From positions 60,059 through 124,058 of the forward strand of contig VZTI01001180.1 of assembly GCA_013397865.1 (NCBI GenBank): a stretch of DNA of 64,000 nucleotides, in the 5' to 3' direction. The translations under genes and the position numbers were made by a program. The DNA comes from Struthidea cinerea (Eukaryota; Chordata; Aves; Passeriformes; Corcoracidae). Under the pieces are notes generated by a model. The model did no database searches, had not been told where the DNA came from, and saw nothing but the letters and a program-made list of their open reading frames with translations. Shown one piece after another: positions 1-11,650 of this stretch (positions are counted from its first letter, which is position 1; each line of letters opens with the position of its first letter).

Positions 1-977
1 GTTTTTTTTTATTTCCCTTGTTGGGAATTGTTTCTGCTGAGACCCTGGGAGATGTTGGAGCGGTGACCCTCAGGGGCAGGAAATCAAGCCATCCCACAGA
101 AGAAGCATTTCCAGAGCTTCAGTGGATGTGGGAATGTCCATCCCTGTTAACTACGGAGGCACAGGAGGTGGGATATCCCGATATCCTGGGCTCCAGCTCA
201 GCGTGGTTACGGCAACCTTGGCCCTTGGATCTGAACTCTCCAGCCCTTCTCCCAGGTGACAGGGATCTCGTGCAGTGTTTTGATGGCTGAAACAGCCTGG
301 AAATAACGAGCTGGAAGCAATTTTTTCTCTCCTGTCCTCTTCCCATGTGGAGCACAAGATGTGTCACTGAGCAGGCGAGGCCGGGGCTGTTTGCTCAGGG
401 CGGCTGTTTAATCAGGGAGCTCTTCCCAGGGTCCCTTCCCAGCTTTGTCACTCCCTGACAGCTGGATGTGGTTTTCCCACGTGGCTTTGGCTCAGCAGAT
501 GGACAAGCACCCAGTAAACGAGGCTCAGGTTTGACTGGTGTAACCGTTTGCATCACAATTTTTATTTTTTTTTTTTTTGCTTCCAGGGTTGCTTTAATGC
601 TTCTGGAGCTCTCTTCTGCAGGGCTTTCTGCTCTGCAGCTGTAATTCTGCTGTCTTTATTTCTGTGATATGCACCAGGCCTCCAGCAGGATTTTTCCATT
701 TGAATGGCTGCAATTTTAAACTCGTTTATCATTTTTTTTGCGGAAGTTCAGAGGTGTCGCGTGGAAATCATTGCCAGGGAGAGCAGGGAATTTCAGTTTG
801 CATCCATTCATGTGTGGGTTTGCCTCGGGTCAATGCCAAGAGTTGACAAGAACTGGAATGCAAAACCGTGTTGGCCATGGATAGCACAGTAAATGCCTGG
901 AGAATTGGAATAATGGTAGGAAAAAAATACAGGATCTGGGGGTTTTTGTGAGTTCTTCCTTGTGATAGCACATTTTC
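1..977. other. single-copy stretch, no gene seen
   Basis: No recognisable gene or interspersed repeat. It holds short T-runs at the start and at about 565-578. Open frames are under 100 residues and show no domain. Confidence 0.5.
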
Positions 978-1025
978 AACATATAGAGCATTTTGGGTTA
1001 GGAGGGACCTAAAAGCTCATCAGTG
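978..1025 (-). repeat. CR1 LINE 3'-end remnant
   Basis: A short stretch reading as the extreme 3' end of CR1 on the minus strand (GGGTTAGGAGGGACCTAAAA on plus), after a degraded tail. The remaining CR1 body is not visible, so this is the weakest CR1 call in the window. Confidence 0.4.
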
Positions 1026-1726
1026 ATGCTTGGCTCGCTCCAAAATAGTCCCCATGGAGGGAATCCTGCAGGCTGTGAGTTTATCTTCTCCTCTTCCAAC
1101 AAAAACCTTGGGTGGGTGCATGAAAGGAAGAGGCTGGATGTGGGGAATGACCACCACAAAGGGCAGCTATCAACCAGGCCCATCCAAAAAGTCACTAAAA
1201 ACCCCAGCCCTTGTGCAAGTCGCAGTCCTGGGATATCCTAATTTGGATGTTCTGAATTATCTCTGTGGGATCACAGTTAAAACATTCAGGATAACCAGGA
1301 AAGGCGGCCTGCCTGCCCTTTTTCCTCCTCTTCCTTGCAGTGTAACATTTCAAAGGTGTTTTGTTCCTGAAGCGTTTGCTCCCAAAGGGGATGTGTGTGT
1401 TTTTTGGTGTTCTCCCAGGCTGTTTTGGTTAAGTCCCAGGATTTCTGGCTGGTTGAGACCCCCATGTGTAATGGTGCAGAAGGTTCCTTATCTGGACTCT
1501 GCACTTCATCCTGAGTGTCACTCCCAAAGAAAATACAAATAAACGTAGTTATTTTGGGTGGAAAGCAGCCTTGGCTGCACAGGGAAGTGCTGGGTCGTGA
1601 TTTAACTCCCTCTCTGTGCAGAGCACTGGATCAATAATAATTCCACTCCACTCTCGGGCTGCTTCTGGCTGAGCACGGGGTTTGGGGTTTTTTTTCATCC
1701 CTTCCTCCTGCAACCATCCAGCAGCT
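1026..1726. other. single-copy stretch, no gene seen
   Basis: Contains a 170-residue open frame at 1030-1542 (+) with no domain, signal peptide or splice context that I recognise. Nothing else stands out. Confidence 0.45.
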
Positions 1727-1885
1727 GCTAGAGAAGTGGTGGATGTCCCATTCCTGAAAATGTTCAAGGCCAGGTTGGCCTTGGGGCAAGCTGGGATGGT
1801 GGAAATTGTCCCTGTCCCTGGCAGGGAGTGGAATGAGATGGGATTTAAGATCTCTCCCAACCCAAACCAGTCTGGGATTCTCTGG
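1727..1885 (+). repeat. CR1 LINE fragment, 3' end
   Basis: The final ~160 bases of CR1 in sense orientation, starting in the 'aggccaggttggcctt' block and running through 'tctcccaacccaaacc' to the tail 'tctgggattctctgg'. It is 5' truncated and more diverged than the 42 and 60 kb copies. Confidence 0.85.
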
Positions 1886-3140
1886 AGGAGTCAGACTCGT
1901 GCCTTCCAAAGCAGCCATTATATCCTGCTGCTCTTCCTCTTTCCAATTAATGATGGGCTGGTTCTCAAATGAATTAAACCAATGTCTCACAGAGGCTGGT
2001 GAGCAAGCTGAGCCAAAGTCACGGGGGTTTGGGATGCCTACATGGGATTTTTTTAATCTGCTGGGATTTCCCTGTGGCCCTGCTCCTGTCTGCTGCTGGA
2101 TGCTCTGCACCACGAGGCTCCTGCAAAGATCCGGCTGGACATCTGGACTTGGACCCACAGCTGGTGAGCCTCAGCTGCTGGAAAGCATGTCAGCTGCTTT
2201 GGAATGGGCTTTTTCCTGGGAAATCCTGGAGCTGTGCTCACACCGTGCTGCCCCAGGGCTGCGTGTCACAGTGTGTTGTCCCCAGCCCAACTCCCTGACC
2301 CTGGGTGACGGCTGCCCAGCCTGTGAGGAGCTGGCTCCTGGAGAGAATGCCAGCAGATGGTGCTGAACATGCACTAACCGGGGTGTGGAGAGGCAGGAAA
2401 ACCCTTTGTCCTGTCCGTCCAGCACTGCCTGTTTGCCTCGAGGGTAGTGATGGGGCTGGAGTCGAGCTCCATCTCTCTGGGGGATGGTCCTCTGCGCATC
2501 CTTCCAGGTGCAGGGATCTCTCACGGAGCCACCAGCTCCATCCTGGCGACTCCTTCTCTATCCCAAGACATTTTGCCTGGTGGAAAAATCACTTGAAACT
2601 TGCTTGTTTGGGTTTGTTTTGTTTGGCTTGGGTATTAATTTATTTTTTTTTTTTTTTTTAGAGGAGTGAAAAAGAAGCTGTGCTTATGTGAGTCAGCCTA
2701 GCAGTGCAAGCGATCTGCAGGATTGCTGTTTGCTTATCAGCCAGCCGAATCTGCCCCAGTGCTGGGCTCTCTCCTGCTCTTGCAAGCGTTTAGAAGTCAG
2801 ATCTTGTGACTTCTGCTCTGATAGGCACCCCAAGCAACCATGACAACAGCAGAGCTTTCCTTCAGAGAGGAGTCTGCGGAGCAGCTCTGCTGTGAAGTCT
2901 GTGCAGCGACTGCTGAGAATGTCAGGGTATTTCTGTAATCGATGATTTCCATGCAGTAATTTTGGCTGATGATCACTTATCCCATAATATCATCCTCACA
3001 GGGAATGATTTCACAGCAGATATCCTTCTGGGGACTATTAAGGCTTTTTTACTTTTTTTTTTTCCCCTCCAAAGGCTCCATGAAAATGATGCTGTTGTAA
3101 CATGATCCATGCAACCACATTTATTTCTGGGACAAATCAG
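1886..3140. other. single-copy stretch with AT-rich 3' half
   Basis: No gene recognised. A T-tract lies at about 2640-2659. From 2660 to 2980 the sequence is free of repeats, with GATA-type sites (TTATC near 2735, TGATAG near 2820), an AP-1-like TGAGTCA near 2690, and the RFX-like site listed separately. This sub-stretch is a candidate conserved noncoding element. Confidence 0.4.
2834..2847 (+). promoter_or_regulatory. RFX X-box-like site
   Basis: GCAACC-AT-GACAAC compared with the X-box consensus GYTRYC-N(1-3)-RRNRAC: the right half matches fully and the left half has one mismatch (T to A). RFX factors bind such sites in ciliary and MHC class II promoters. Only the motif is visible; no promoter or gene start adjoins it. 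Confidence 0.3.
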
Positions 3141-3362
3141 GGAATCATGGAATGGGTTGGGAAGGACCTTAAAGCCCATCTCGTTCCACCCCCTGCCATG
3201 GGCAGGGACACCTTCCCACTGTCCCAGGCTGCTCCAAGCCCTGTCCAGCCTGGCCTTGGACACTTCCAGGGATCCAGGGGCAGCCACAGCTTCTCTGGGC
3301 ACCCTGTGCCAGGGCCTCCCCACCCTCACAGGGGAGAATTTCTTCCTAATCTTAAATCTATG
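3141..3362 (-). repeat. CR1 LINE fragment, 3' end
   Basis: On plus it opens with the reverse-complemented tail 'ggaatcatggaatgggttgg' and runs through 'ccatgggcagggacacctt' to 'gagaatttcttcctaatctt'. 5' truncated at about 220 bases, with little internal decay. Confidence 0.93.
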
Positions 3363-4320
3363 GGGGGACAACTTTTCCAGCTGCAGAACCGAGAAGTTGC
3401 ATTTGTTTCCAAGGAAATCCCCAGCCCTTGGAGGGAGGGGACTGTAAAGTCATCACCGGGCAAGTTACTGTAATTTTTTCCTTTTGGGGTGTTGTGTTAT
3501 CACTTTGGGGCGGGAAGAGATGTGTAAATGGGGGGCAGAGCCTGTGCAGCAGCGATTTTTGGCTTTATAAGGGCCTCAGCTCGAATCTCCTTTCCTATCT
3601 AAGGCTGATTTCTCCAGGTCAGCTTTCCTGCCCCCACACACGTGGTTAACTTGACCACCAGTAATGGCTGATGGGGCACATCCTGTTTTTCCACTCTCTG
3701 GAGTGGGTTTGCCATAGGAAGGGGCCCTTTCATCACCCACGAAGTGTGGATGGGTAATGCCAAACTCTCTGGAGAGTCCCTTGAAGAAGAAGGAATTGCT
3801 CTTTCCTGGACACCAGTGGGGTGGGAGGGAGCTGCATGACTCACGCACGAGGCGAATTCCAGAGGCTGGAGCAGATTCCCAGTGAGAAATCTCCCCTCCC
3901 TGCTGCTTGGGAAGCCTTGGTTCTGGCGGAGTGTTCTGCCTGCGAAGGGGCTGAACGCAGCAGATCAGTCTGAACGGGCTCGATCCCGCAAATCAGCAGC
4001 TGCTCCACAAACCCCCGGGGTGAGCCTCGACACGTGCTTTATTTTCGGGTGCAGAATAAGGGAGGCCGTTCATCCTGAGCTGATTTGCAAGGATGAACTG
4101 GAGTGGGAGAAACGGCACTGACTCAGCTCAGCGTTCCTGGGACGAGCTCAGCACTAACCTCTATCAATGATTTAGCACAACCGCTGAAAATGTGGGAAAT
4201 CAGCTGCCGAGGAGCATTCCGATGTCAAGGAAGCATCTTCCTTGCTCCAAACCCCCGCCCTGCTCATCTTGGAAGGACAACTCCGTGGATCTGGCGTGGC
4301 TGTTTTGTTTCTGGCAGGCA
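3363..4320. other. single-copy stretch, no gene seen
   Basis: A TATA-like 'tttataag' lies near 3563 but no open frame with coding character follows. Otherwise nothing recognised. Confidence 0.4.
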
Positions 4321-4508
4321 ATGGCGAGGCACAGCTTTCCCAGAGAAGCTGTGGCTGCCCCATCCCTGGAAATATTCACGGCTGAACTGGATGGGGCTCT
4401 GCCTGGTCTGGTGGAAGGTGTCCCTGCCCTTGTCTAGTCCCAGGGAGTTGGAACTAGATGGGCTTTAAGGTCCCTTCCAATCCCAACCCACGCTGGAATT
4501 TCTGTGGA
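4321..4508 (+). repeat. CR1 LINE fragment, 3' end
   Basis: Sense CR1 from 'cagagaagctgtggctgcc' through 'ggctttaaggtcccttcc' to a decayed tail (ctggaatttctgtgg). It reads 'catccctggaaatattca' where the more common copies have a longer 'ctggatccctgg' form, so it belongs to an older subtype. Confidence 0.9.
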
Positions 4509-6662
4509 TTCCTCGAGAAACTTTGTCTTGCACCACTGGGAATTGTGGGAATTGCCCAATTTTGTTGCTACTCTGAGCTGTGTCCGACTCGCTGCTTCTC
4601 GAGGGCCTTGTTGAGAAGAGTGTGGGTGGCTTCGAGGAGGAAACCAGGGGGTTGGCCTTGGCCTGGAGAGTGGCATCTCCTCCTGGGGAGAGTAGGCAGA
4701 CTGAGGCTTCTTCCCAGACACCAAAGGGAATCTTGGCTACAGGACTTTTTGGGAACCCACGGTGGTGCAGGGAAGGAGGGCGGCTGGCAGGGCGTCCCTG
4801 CAGTCTAGAGAAGAGCAGTGGGACTGGCACCAACCACGGCGTGGATCCACAAGCACTCCAGAGCTGGTCTGTTCCTCCCCCAGAAGCAGCTCTGTGTTCC
4901 CCCAGGATAACAGATTTCCACCCATCCATGTTTTAGATCCCCAGGGATCGCGGCGCTCGAGGTGATCTCTCGCTGCTGCGTGCGTTCTGCCGGCCAGTCA
5001 CGAGCAGGGTGGTGGTTTATCTTCTGAATTTTAAGGGGTGTTTATGCACTGGAGGATTCAAAATGAATAATTCTGGCTGCTCTAAAGCAATTATCTTCTT
5101 TCAGCCAGCAGCCTCCAAAGAAAATGTTGCTGTAGACAAGCCACTAGGGAAAGCAGATGAAATACTCTGGGGCCCAGATGGTTGTGAAGGGACCAGTCCT
5201 GCAATTCCTGATCCTGTGTAGCCTCTTCCCCAGGGAAATCAAGTTTTCCTATAAAATGACGTGTCCAAGCTGGCATTTGTGCTTCTTGGGGGCTTTGAAC
5301 TGGCCAGGGTACATTGGAAGCTCTCCTTGAAGCAGGGCTCCGAGGCTTTTTTGGTAGAAATGCACCTGGATGCATCCAACTGGAGCTGCTGATGCCAAGT
5401 GGAGAGCTTGCCTCTCTGTTTTCCATGCCCTTCCAACTTTCCACCCCAAATTTTGGCCTGACCTTAAAAAGGAACATGATTTTTCCCCCGATTGTGCCTA
5501 TCAAGTGCGAGGAGTTGCCAGAGCTGTGGGATGGACAGGATTGTACCTGCTGGCCCTGGAGAGGAGGATTTCCCTGCCCGTGCCTCAGGAGGGAAATTGA
5601 GGCATTAAGCAGCTGACTGGGTTTATAAAAAAGCCCAAAAAACAACACCAAAAGAGCTGTTTGAGAAGCCTTGACGTGCCTTGCCTGTCCTTGCACCGAG
5701 CTCTGCGTGCATTTGGGAGAGGACTTGTGATTTATGATGAAGCTGCACAGCCCCCGGTGTGGCTGCAGCGTTTGGCTGCCTCTGTAGGTACTCGTCTCCC
5801 GGGGTTTCTCTGGAAATTCTCCGTGTTTCATCTCACATTCCACCTTCCCCTGTCGAGCCTGGCAGTCTGGAACCAGCCAGAGTCACTTGGTGCCATTCCT
5901 GGGTCATTTTGAATATCCTGCTCCACTTTTACTGCAGCCCTCCAGCTGGGTCTGAGCTCGCAGCAGCCTGTGCGGGTGGGGTATCCCGTCCTTGGGCTTG
6001 GAGTTCAGGGAATGAGCCCATCCCTGTGCACCTGACCTGGCTGTGACCACTGTGGAGGCCAAACTCCTGGACTCCTTTGGCTCATTCTGCCTCTGCCTGC
6101 GTCATGTCCTTGTTTTGGCAGTCTCCCTGCCTGGTTATCCAGCCTGAAATTCTCAGGGGCCAACTTCTCCTCGTGGAGATCGGGAATCTGGGTCACTGCT
6201 CGTGGGCTGAGGGGTGGAATTAAGCAGCACTTGCTTGATAAGCTTGCTCCCTGTAATGAGAAAACATCCTGGTGCGATGCAAAAGGTGCCTTTGAGGCCT
6301 CAAGAGACTGGGGAGGAAAGAAAAACAGAGAGAGGGGGAAAAAAAAAATCTAATCCTAAATTGAACTGGCACGAAGGAGTTGCCTTTTGTGCGTGAGGGA
6401 TCCCGTGCCAGCGTGGTGGTGGCTGTGCTGTGATTGTTGCAGGACTGAGTGGCACTGGCTCTGTGTCCCCTTTGCCGTCGGCCAGGGGCGAGTGTCGCTT
6501 CCCTCTCGTTCTGCCAGAGCCGTGTTTTCCTCGGGGGTTGGATCACGTTTCAGCACCCAGGCTCTCCGAGTGCACTGAGGACACTTTGCCCGTAAACTGA
6601 CAAGTGGCCTTGTCAGAAGGAGCACCATGGGTTGAATTTCTGCCCGTCCGTGGGTCTCAGTG
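4509..6662. other. single-copy stretch, no gene seen
   Basis: Holds a 250-residue open frame at 5091-5843 (-) with no domain I recognise and no splice or promoter support. A purine-rich A-run lies at about 6336-6352. I see no repeat or RNA gene. Confidence 0.45.
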
Positions 6663-6905
6663 CATGGAATCCTGGAATATTTTGTGTTGGAAGGGACCTT
6701 AAAGGTCATCCCATTCCACCTCCTGCCACAGGCAGGGACACCTTCCACTGTCCCAGGCTGCTCCAAGCCCCGTCCAACCTGGCCTGGGACACTTCGAGGG
6801 ATCCAGGGGCAGCCACAGCTTCTCTGGGCACCCTGTGCCAGGGCCTCCCCCCCCTCCCAGCCAGGAATTCCTTCCCAATATCCCATCTATCCCTGCCACT
6901 CTCCT
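6663..6905 (-). repeat. CR1 LINE fragment, 3' end
   Basis: Minus-strand CR1 whose plus-strand start is the tail complement 'catggaatcctggaatat', followed by 'aagggaccttaaaggtcat' and the 'ggcagggacaccttccac' block. It extends into 'cccatctatccctgccact', then breaks into unique DNA. Confidence 0.93.
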
Positions 6906-7099
6906 TGCCCAAGGTCCAGGTTGGCCAGCAGGCCTTTTGACTGTTCATCCGAGTCAACGTCCTCCAAGCTGAGCTCTTGAAATCTGCCCCATTCTTGTTT
7001 CTTTGTAAGAGCTGGGAGTTTCAGGTGAGTTAAATGTACCTTTTCAAAAGTTTTGAGCAGTACTTTGTAGGGAGGAACGAATAAGGAATGCGCCGTGCG

Positions 7100-7115
7100 A
7101 GTTCACCAAAGTTCA
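7100..7115 (+). promoter_or_regulatory. perfect AGTTCA direct repeat, spacing 4 (DR4)
   Basis: AGTTCA-CCAA-AGTTCA: two identical half-sites separated by exactly four bases. DR4 elements with AGTTCA half-sites are bound by RXR heterodimers of the PXR/CXR/CAR class, and related DR4s by LXR and thyroid hormone receptor. The motif is seen directly; binding and a target gene are inference. Confidence 0.35.
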
Positions 7116-7311
7116 TAAAGTATTTGCAATTCCCCCGTCGTCCCAGGAGTTAACACTGACTCAGGAGCCTAAACCACAGGCCAGGTTTTAAAAGCTTTTG
7201 TGTTTGCAAAAAACAGTGCTTGTCTTCGGTCATCATATCTGACAGCTGAATTGTTTTTCCAGTGGAAAAAAAAAAAAAAAAGGTCATTTTTATAGCCAAA
7301 TATAGCAAAAG

Positions 7312-7324
7312 TGAACTCTGACCA
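7312..7324 (-). promoter_or_regulatory. DR1-like nuclear receptor site
   Basis: On minus it reads TGGTCA-G-AGTTCA, a direct repeat with one-base spacing as used by HNF4 and RXR-PPAR. Its left half departs from AGGTCA by one base. It lies about 200 bases from the DR4. Confidence 0.25.
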
Positions 7325-7867
7325 CAGGCAGGGCAGCCTTAAGGCATCAGGAGTTCTGTTTCTGGGTTTTAAGTCGAGAGGAATCACGGAGGTGAGTGGG
7401 TTTCTAAGACTGCCTGCTGTAGAAGCAGGTGTGGTTCTTGGGGGGAAAGGTGGATGAATGCAGGTGGTGTGGAAAACTGAGAGGAAGAAGGGAACGTCTG
7501 TGTGTGCAATTCCTGACCCTGCTGGTGCACGGGAGAGCTGGGCACGGTGTCTGCTGCTGCTGACACCAGCATCCCTCACTGCCACCTCCCTGGCCAGGGA
7601 AACGACAGAGCTGCAGCCCCAGCCAACATTTTGGGTTGCCCCTGGCCAGCATCAGCCCTGGTTTGCTTTCTGTGCCCGAGTTCAGCTTCCGTGACTTCAT
7701 TTGGGTATAATTCCAGTGAGCGTCGGCGCCTTCTCGCGTGGGTTTTTCTGGGTGTTTTTATCAGGGGGCACTGCAGGCCGCACCTGTGAGCAGCACTGTG
7801 CAAAATCCAGGGGGTTTTTTTGAAGGTAGAGAAAGATGTGCACATCTTAATTAACATCTGTTTAATT

Positions 7868-7873
7868 GTTGTC
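7868..7873. repeat. target site duplication, left (GTTGTC)
   Basis: GTTGTC directly abuts the left TG of the LTR and is repeated exactly at 8250-8255. Six bases is the duplication length typical of alpha- and betaretroviral integration. Confidence 0.88.
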
Positions 7874-8249
7874 TGTTGCTGTTACCTCTGAGGCACATAA
7901 AGAAAACCACACAGAGTCCAGGCTCATGAACAGTGGCAGCCGAAGCTGCTTCTTTAATAATTTTCTGACTACTCTATAGGATAGATGGCAAAAAGTGTGT
8001 TGAGTGGCAATAAGTAATTGGTTCCTCAGCCATCCACCCCTTGAGAGGATTGGCCAAGTCTTAAGATACCTATTTTAAAACATTTTCAAAGTCAAAGCCA
8101 TAGCAATCTTGCAAAACAGCCTGCGAGTGCAAGAAGTTTATGGAACTGTGACCTTGTTTAAAATAGTTTACATAGGAAAGACAGTCTGCTCACAGAATAT
8201 TGAGAAAAGGCTGAAGAATTTCTCCGCTTCCAGCTTTTTAGCACCTACA
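7874..8249 (-). mobile_element. solo LTR, class II ERV-like, copy 1
   Basis: A 376-base LTR bounded by TGTTGCTG...CACCTACA and flanked by a perfect 6-base duplication, so it is a complete solo LTR left by LTR-LTR recombination. No internal retroviral sequence adjoins it. On minus it has a U3-like part with CCAAT, then a TATA position that is damaged (CTATAGAG instead of CTATAAAAG, plus-strand 7973-7980) and an intact ATTAAA poly(A)-type signal (plus-strand 7953-7958). Orientation is inferred from these signals as they appear in the other two copies. Confidence 0.9.
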
Positions 8250-8255
8250 GTTGTC
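8250..8255. repeat. target site duplication, right (GTTGTC)
   Basis: Exact repeat of 7868-7873, immediately after the terminal CA of the LTR. Confidence 0.88.
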
Positions 8256-9219
8256 TGCTGACAGAGAGCTGGTCTTGGGTACAGAAAATTGAGGGCACCC
8301 TGCTGCAGTGGGATACCTCTACAGCATCTCCTCTTCTCCCTCACTGCTGGCTGACTTCTGTGGGACGAAACCAGGCTGGGGGCATCCCTTGGCCAAGCAT
8401 AAATCCCTCTTCCTTCCCGCTGTGCCAGCAGCTCTCACCAGCCAGGCCCTCTGCCACTGTGGGTGCTGCCCAGCGGGGGAAGGCCCTCGCTGCCCCAGCA
8501 GCTTCAAACAAAAAGCACCCTCTGTGTTTGCCTCATGGCTTAATTTTACCAAAAGCCTGTTTTGCCCCGTGCTGCAGTCAGGGGAGGAGGGAAGAGCGAG
8601 CACAAGAAGAGCAAAGGGGCCAGGCACCGCGCTGGAGTGCAATAAATAAACAGAGGCTGGTAAATGCTTAACGCGCCAGAGAGCATCTCCGGAGGAGGCT
8701 TCCCCTCCTGCCAGGTCCAGGGAGTCAGCTGAGGGGATGGGGAAGCATTCCCAGCAGTGCTCACAAGCCTTAAATGCTCACAGCAGTGGCACTGCTGGGC
8801 CTGAACGCGGCTCTTGCTAATGAGACGGGGCTGTGCCTCCCTCGGCAGGGCTTTTTCCTCTGTGATGCTGCTTGAGATTAATGATCGGGTCTGATTGTCC
8901 TCGCTGGGGTGGTGCGTGGTCTAATCAAGGCTGCTCTTGTTAAGAGTGACCCCGGTAAGCCAACTCCTACCCGAGCATCAGCAAGAATTCCTAGGAAATT
9001 GGAGCAAAACCTGAGTGGACTTGGAAGTTTTGTGGCTTCTGAGGTGCTCTGGGCACAGCCAGCTCCTCGGATGACGAGTAACAGGGTCGTATTTTTCACT
9101 AGAAGTCGTGTTTACTTCTGTGAGGCTTTTTGTCTGGCTTAAAATCAATTTCAGCTGAGCTGATTTTTAAAGCCAGGCAGAGTCACAGCGCAGCTGCCTT
9201 TGGGGAGGCTTGAAGGTAA
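8256..9219. other. single-copy stretch, no gene seen
   Basis: Open frames of about 100 residues on both strands at 8308-8671 show no domain. A homeodomain-like GATTAATGATC lies near 8876. Confidence 0.4.
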
Positions 9220-9315
9220 AAATCACAGAACCAGTAAGGCTGGAAAAACCCTCTGAGATCACAGAGTCCAGCCACTGACCCAGCGCTGCAAGGCCAGCAT
9301 TAAACCGTGTCACCA
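9220..9315 (-). repeat. CR1 LINE fragment, second 3'-end subtype
   Basis: Opens with 'aatcacagaaccagtaaggc' and 'tggaaaaaccctctgagatc', the CR1 subtype whose sense end reads 'gatcttagagggcttttccaacc'. It continues to 'taaaccgtgtcacc' and is truncated there. Confidence 0.8.
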
Positions 9316-11298
9316 GGATTTTCTGCCTGGACCAGAGGATGTTTCAGGCTTTTTCTTGTGGGTTTTGATCTCTTATCAGTGCTTCAGTAGGGTTAGCTAA
9401 TTCACTCCTAGGTGTTTACTGGGGTGAACCTTCTCTTCCTAAAAGGAAGATGAAATGGGGGTGATCTGATGTTACAGCAGCTCATTTAAAATCGACATCA
9501 AATATTGAGCCGTCAAGTGCTGCTTCACTGTTACATCCCATATTTGTCAGCTCTGGCATTGGTGAGGGATGCTGGAATTGGATCAATGGAGGAGGAAAAG
9601 TCAGGAACAGAGCGGGGAGGGGGAATGCACTGTAAGGAAGAAAAGTGTTGTCAGCCTGATCTAACAAAGAGAGGAAGATGTCTGTGGAGCTTAGTGGGAT
9701 CAGGACTGGGCAAGTGAGGTCGGAACAAGTTCAGCAGGTGGCTGGAGGCACGACCAGCCTGAGTGGCCACCACATCTTCAAGCAGGAGAAGCTAAAAGGT
9801 GGCAGAGCAGCCTGCTGAAAGGTGAGGGGTGCTTCAGAAGGGAATTTAAATCCCTGTGATCCCGTGTTTTGGCTTGGCACCTGTCAGTGCTTTCTTTGTG
9901 CTGCCAGTGCCTTCATTAATCCCTTTTCTTTCTCCTGTGCCAGGCAACGGCAGCCTGCTCCGTAGTTGTGGAGCTGCTCTGCTGCCTTCAGATGGATGGG
10001 TAATCCTTCCCAACTCCGGGCACGCTGTCCCAGGCCTTCCCCATCGGCAGGGAGGAGTTGCCACGTGAAGAGGGAGACAAGTGGCTCCTGCTTGACCAAA
10101 GCAGAAGAGGCATTTCCATCCTGAAGGTATCGACTGGAAGGGCTGCCTGGGCTCTCTGAGCCAGCTGCAAGTCTGTCTGTCTTGGGGAAAGAGCCTGAAA
10201 TTTAGGCTTGTCCTGGGAAAAAACCCCATGTGGGCTCCTCAGCTTCCACATCTTCCTGCTTGGGAACCCCGGGACACAACGGAGGGGGGGAAAAAGAGCA
10301 TTTTGTGGCTGGGAAAATCTCTGCTCTGATGCTTCCTAGTTTTCCCTGAGGAACCAGTGTCATGTCATGGATAGATTTGCTGCTGGGATCTGGAGGAGTG
10401 GGACAAAGCTTGAGAAACTGCCCTCGGCTCTTCCCAGCCTTTGTAAAATAGGGATCCATCTGTGCACTGAGGTGGTTCATGTTCAGCAGCATCTGGGAAC
10501 TTAGAGGTGACTGGGCTTTGGAGCTGTGAGGTTTTCTGGGCTGCTGTCCTGTGCTCCTGTGTCCGTGTCCTGTCCATGGATGCTCCTGCCACGTGTATGG
10601 TTAGTGGGGATTTTATGGTGTTATTGTGGTCACGTGAATTTAATGGGATTATGATGGTAGCGTGAAGTTTAGGTGGTCCAAGGAGAGCTCAGACTTTAGA
10701 CATTTCTTTTTTCTATCTTGAGGCAGCCAGTGAGCCACCATCCTCCTGGGCTGGACCAGCAGCTCAAGGACACAGCAAGCCAAAAAAAAAAAGTCTTGTG
10801 CTGGGAGTAAAGAGCGGGCTAGGTTTGACGTGGGCTTTTTAAGTAAAACCACTTCAAATGGGGCTTTAAAAAAAAAGAGAGAGAAAGACAGATTAACATC
10901 TCCTTGCCAGTCTGAAATTACGGACTTTGTGCTGGAGACCAGGCTCTCAGACCACCCTTTTCTATTTATTGCCCATAGCAATTTCCTTGGCCTTCAGGAG
11001 CTTCAGGGTAAACTGAACACTGTAATTACTCTGGAGGCTACCAAGGCACTTTCTCCACCCCCCTGGAAACTCTGGTGGAGTTTCTGCTGTAACTAAAGTT
11101 TCTCTTGCAAAAGGCAGACCAGAAAATGCTTTCAGAGGTGTCCACCATGTTTATGTGTGAAGGACAGCCGTGAATTTTGTGCCTCGAAGAGAGCCAGGCT
11201 GCAATTAAGCCGTATCTTTATGGGGAGCTTTGTGTCTTTTTTTTCTGCTTTCCTCCCAGCCCTTTATTCCCAGAGCATTCCCATGGGACAGGAGTAGT
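9316..11298. other. single-copy stretch, no gene seen
   Basis: About 2 kb without repeats. A palindromic E-box GTCACGTGA lies at 10629-10637 (USF/TFEB type). Open frames up to 127 residues show no domain. Confidence 0.4.
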
Positions 11299-11451
11299 CT
11301 TGCCCCACCCTTGGAAGTGTTCCAGGCCAGATTGGACAGGGCTTGGAGCAACCTGGGATAGGGGAAGGTGTCCCTGCGCATGGCAGGGGGTGGAATGAGG
11401 TGAGATGGGCTTTAAGATCCCTTCCCACCCAAACCATTCTGGGATTCATTG
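11299..11451 (+). repeat. CR1 LINE fragment, 3' end
   Basis: Sense CR1 from 'tgccccacccttggaagtgt' through the 'ggcagggggtggaatgagg' block, ending with 'aaaccattctgggattcatt'. A short insertion repeats 'gaggtgagatggg' before the ctttaag block. Confidence 0.9.
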
Positions 11452-11650
11452 AAGCCCAAAACATTTCTGCACCATTACAGCTGTAATTGATTCCTCACCT
11501 GAGCATGTCAGTCCTGCATTTACCTCGTGCCAGATTTGGGAGCATCCCACCCTCTGCGTGTCACGGAAGATCCCTCCCTGGTGGGGAGCGGCGGAGTTTG
11601 CCGTAGCTCAGAGCCAGGCAGTGAAAACGTTTCTTTCATCTGCTCCAGGG

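Larger units (their letters stand above)
6906..7867. other. single-copy stretch with nuclear-receptor-like sites
   Basis: No gene recognised. It contains an A-run (7266-7280) and the DR4 and DR1 motifs listed separately, plus a lone AGGTCA half-site at 7281-7286 and a C/EBP-like TTGCAAT near 7125. Confidence 0.4.

Noticed and set aside
5091..5843. 250-residue minus-strand open frame
   Set aside because: No recognisable domain, no promoter or splice context, composition like the surrounding noncoding DNA.
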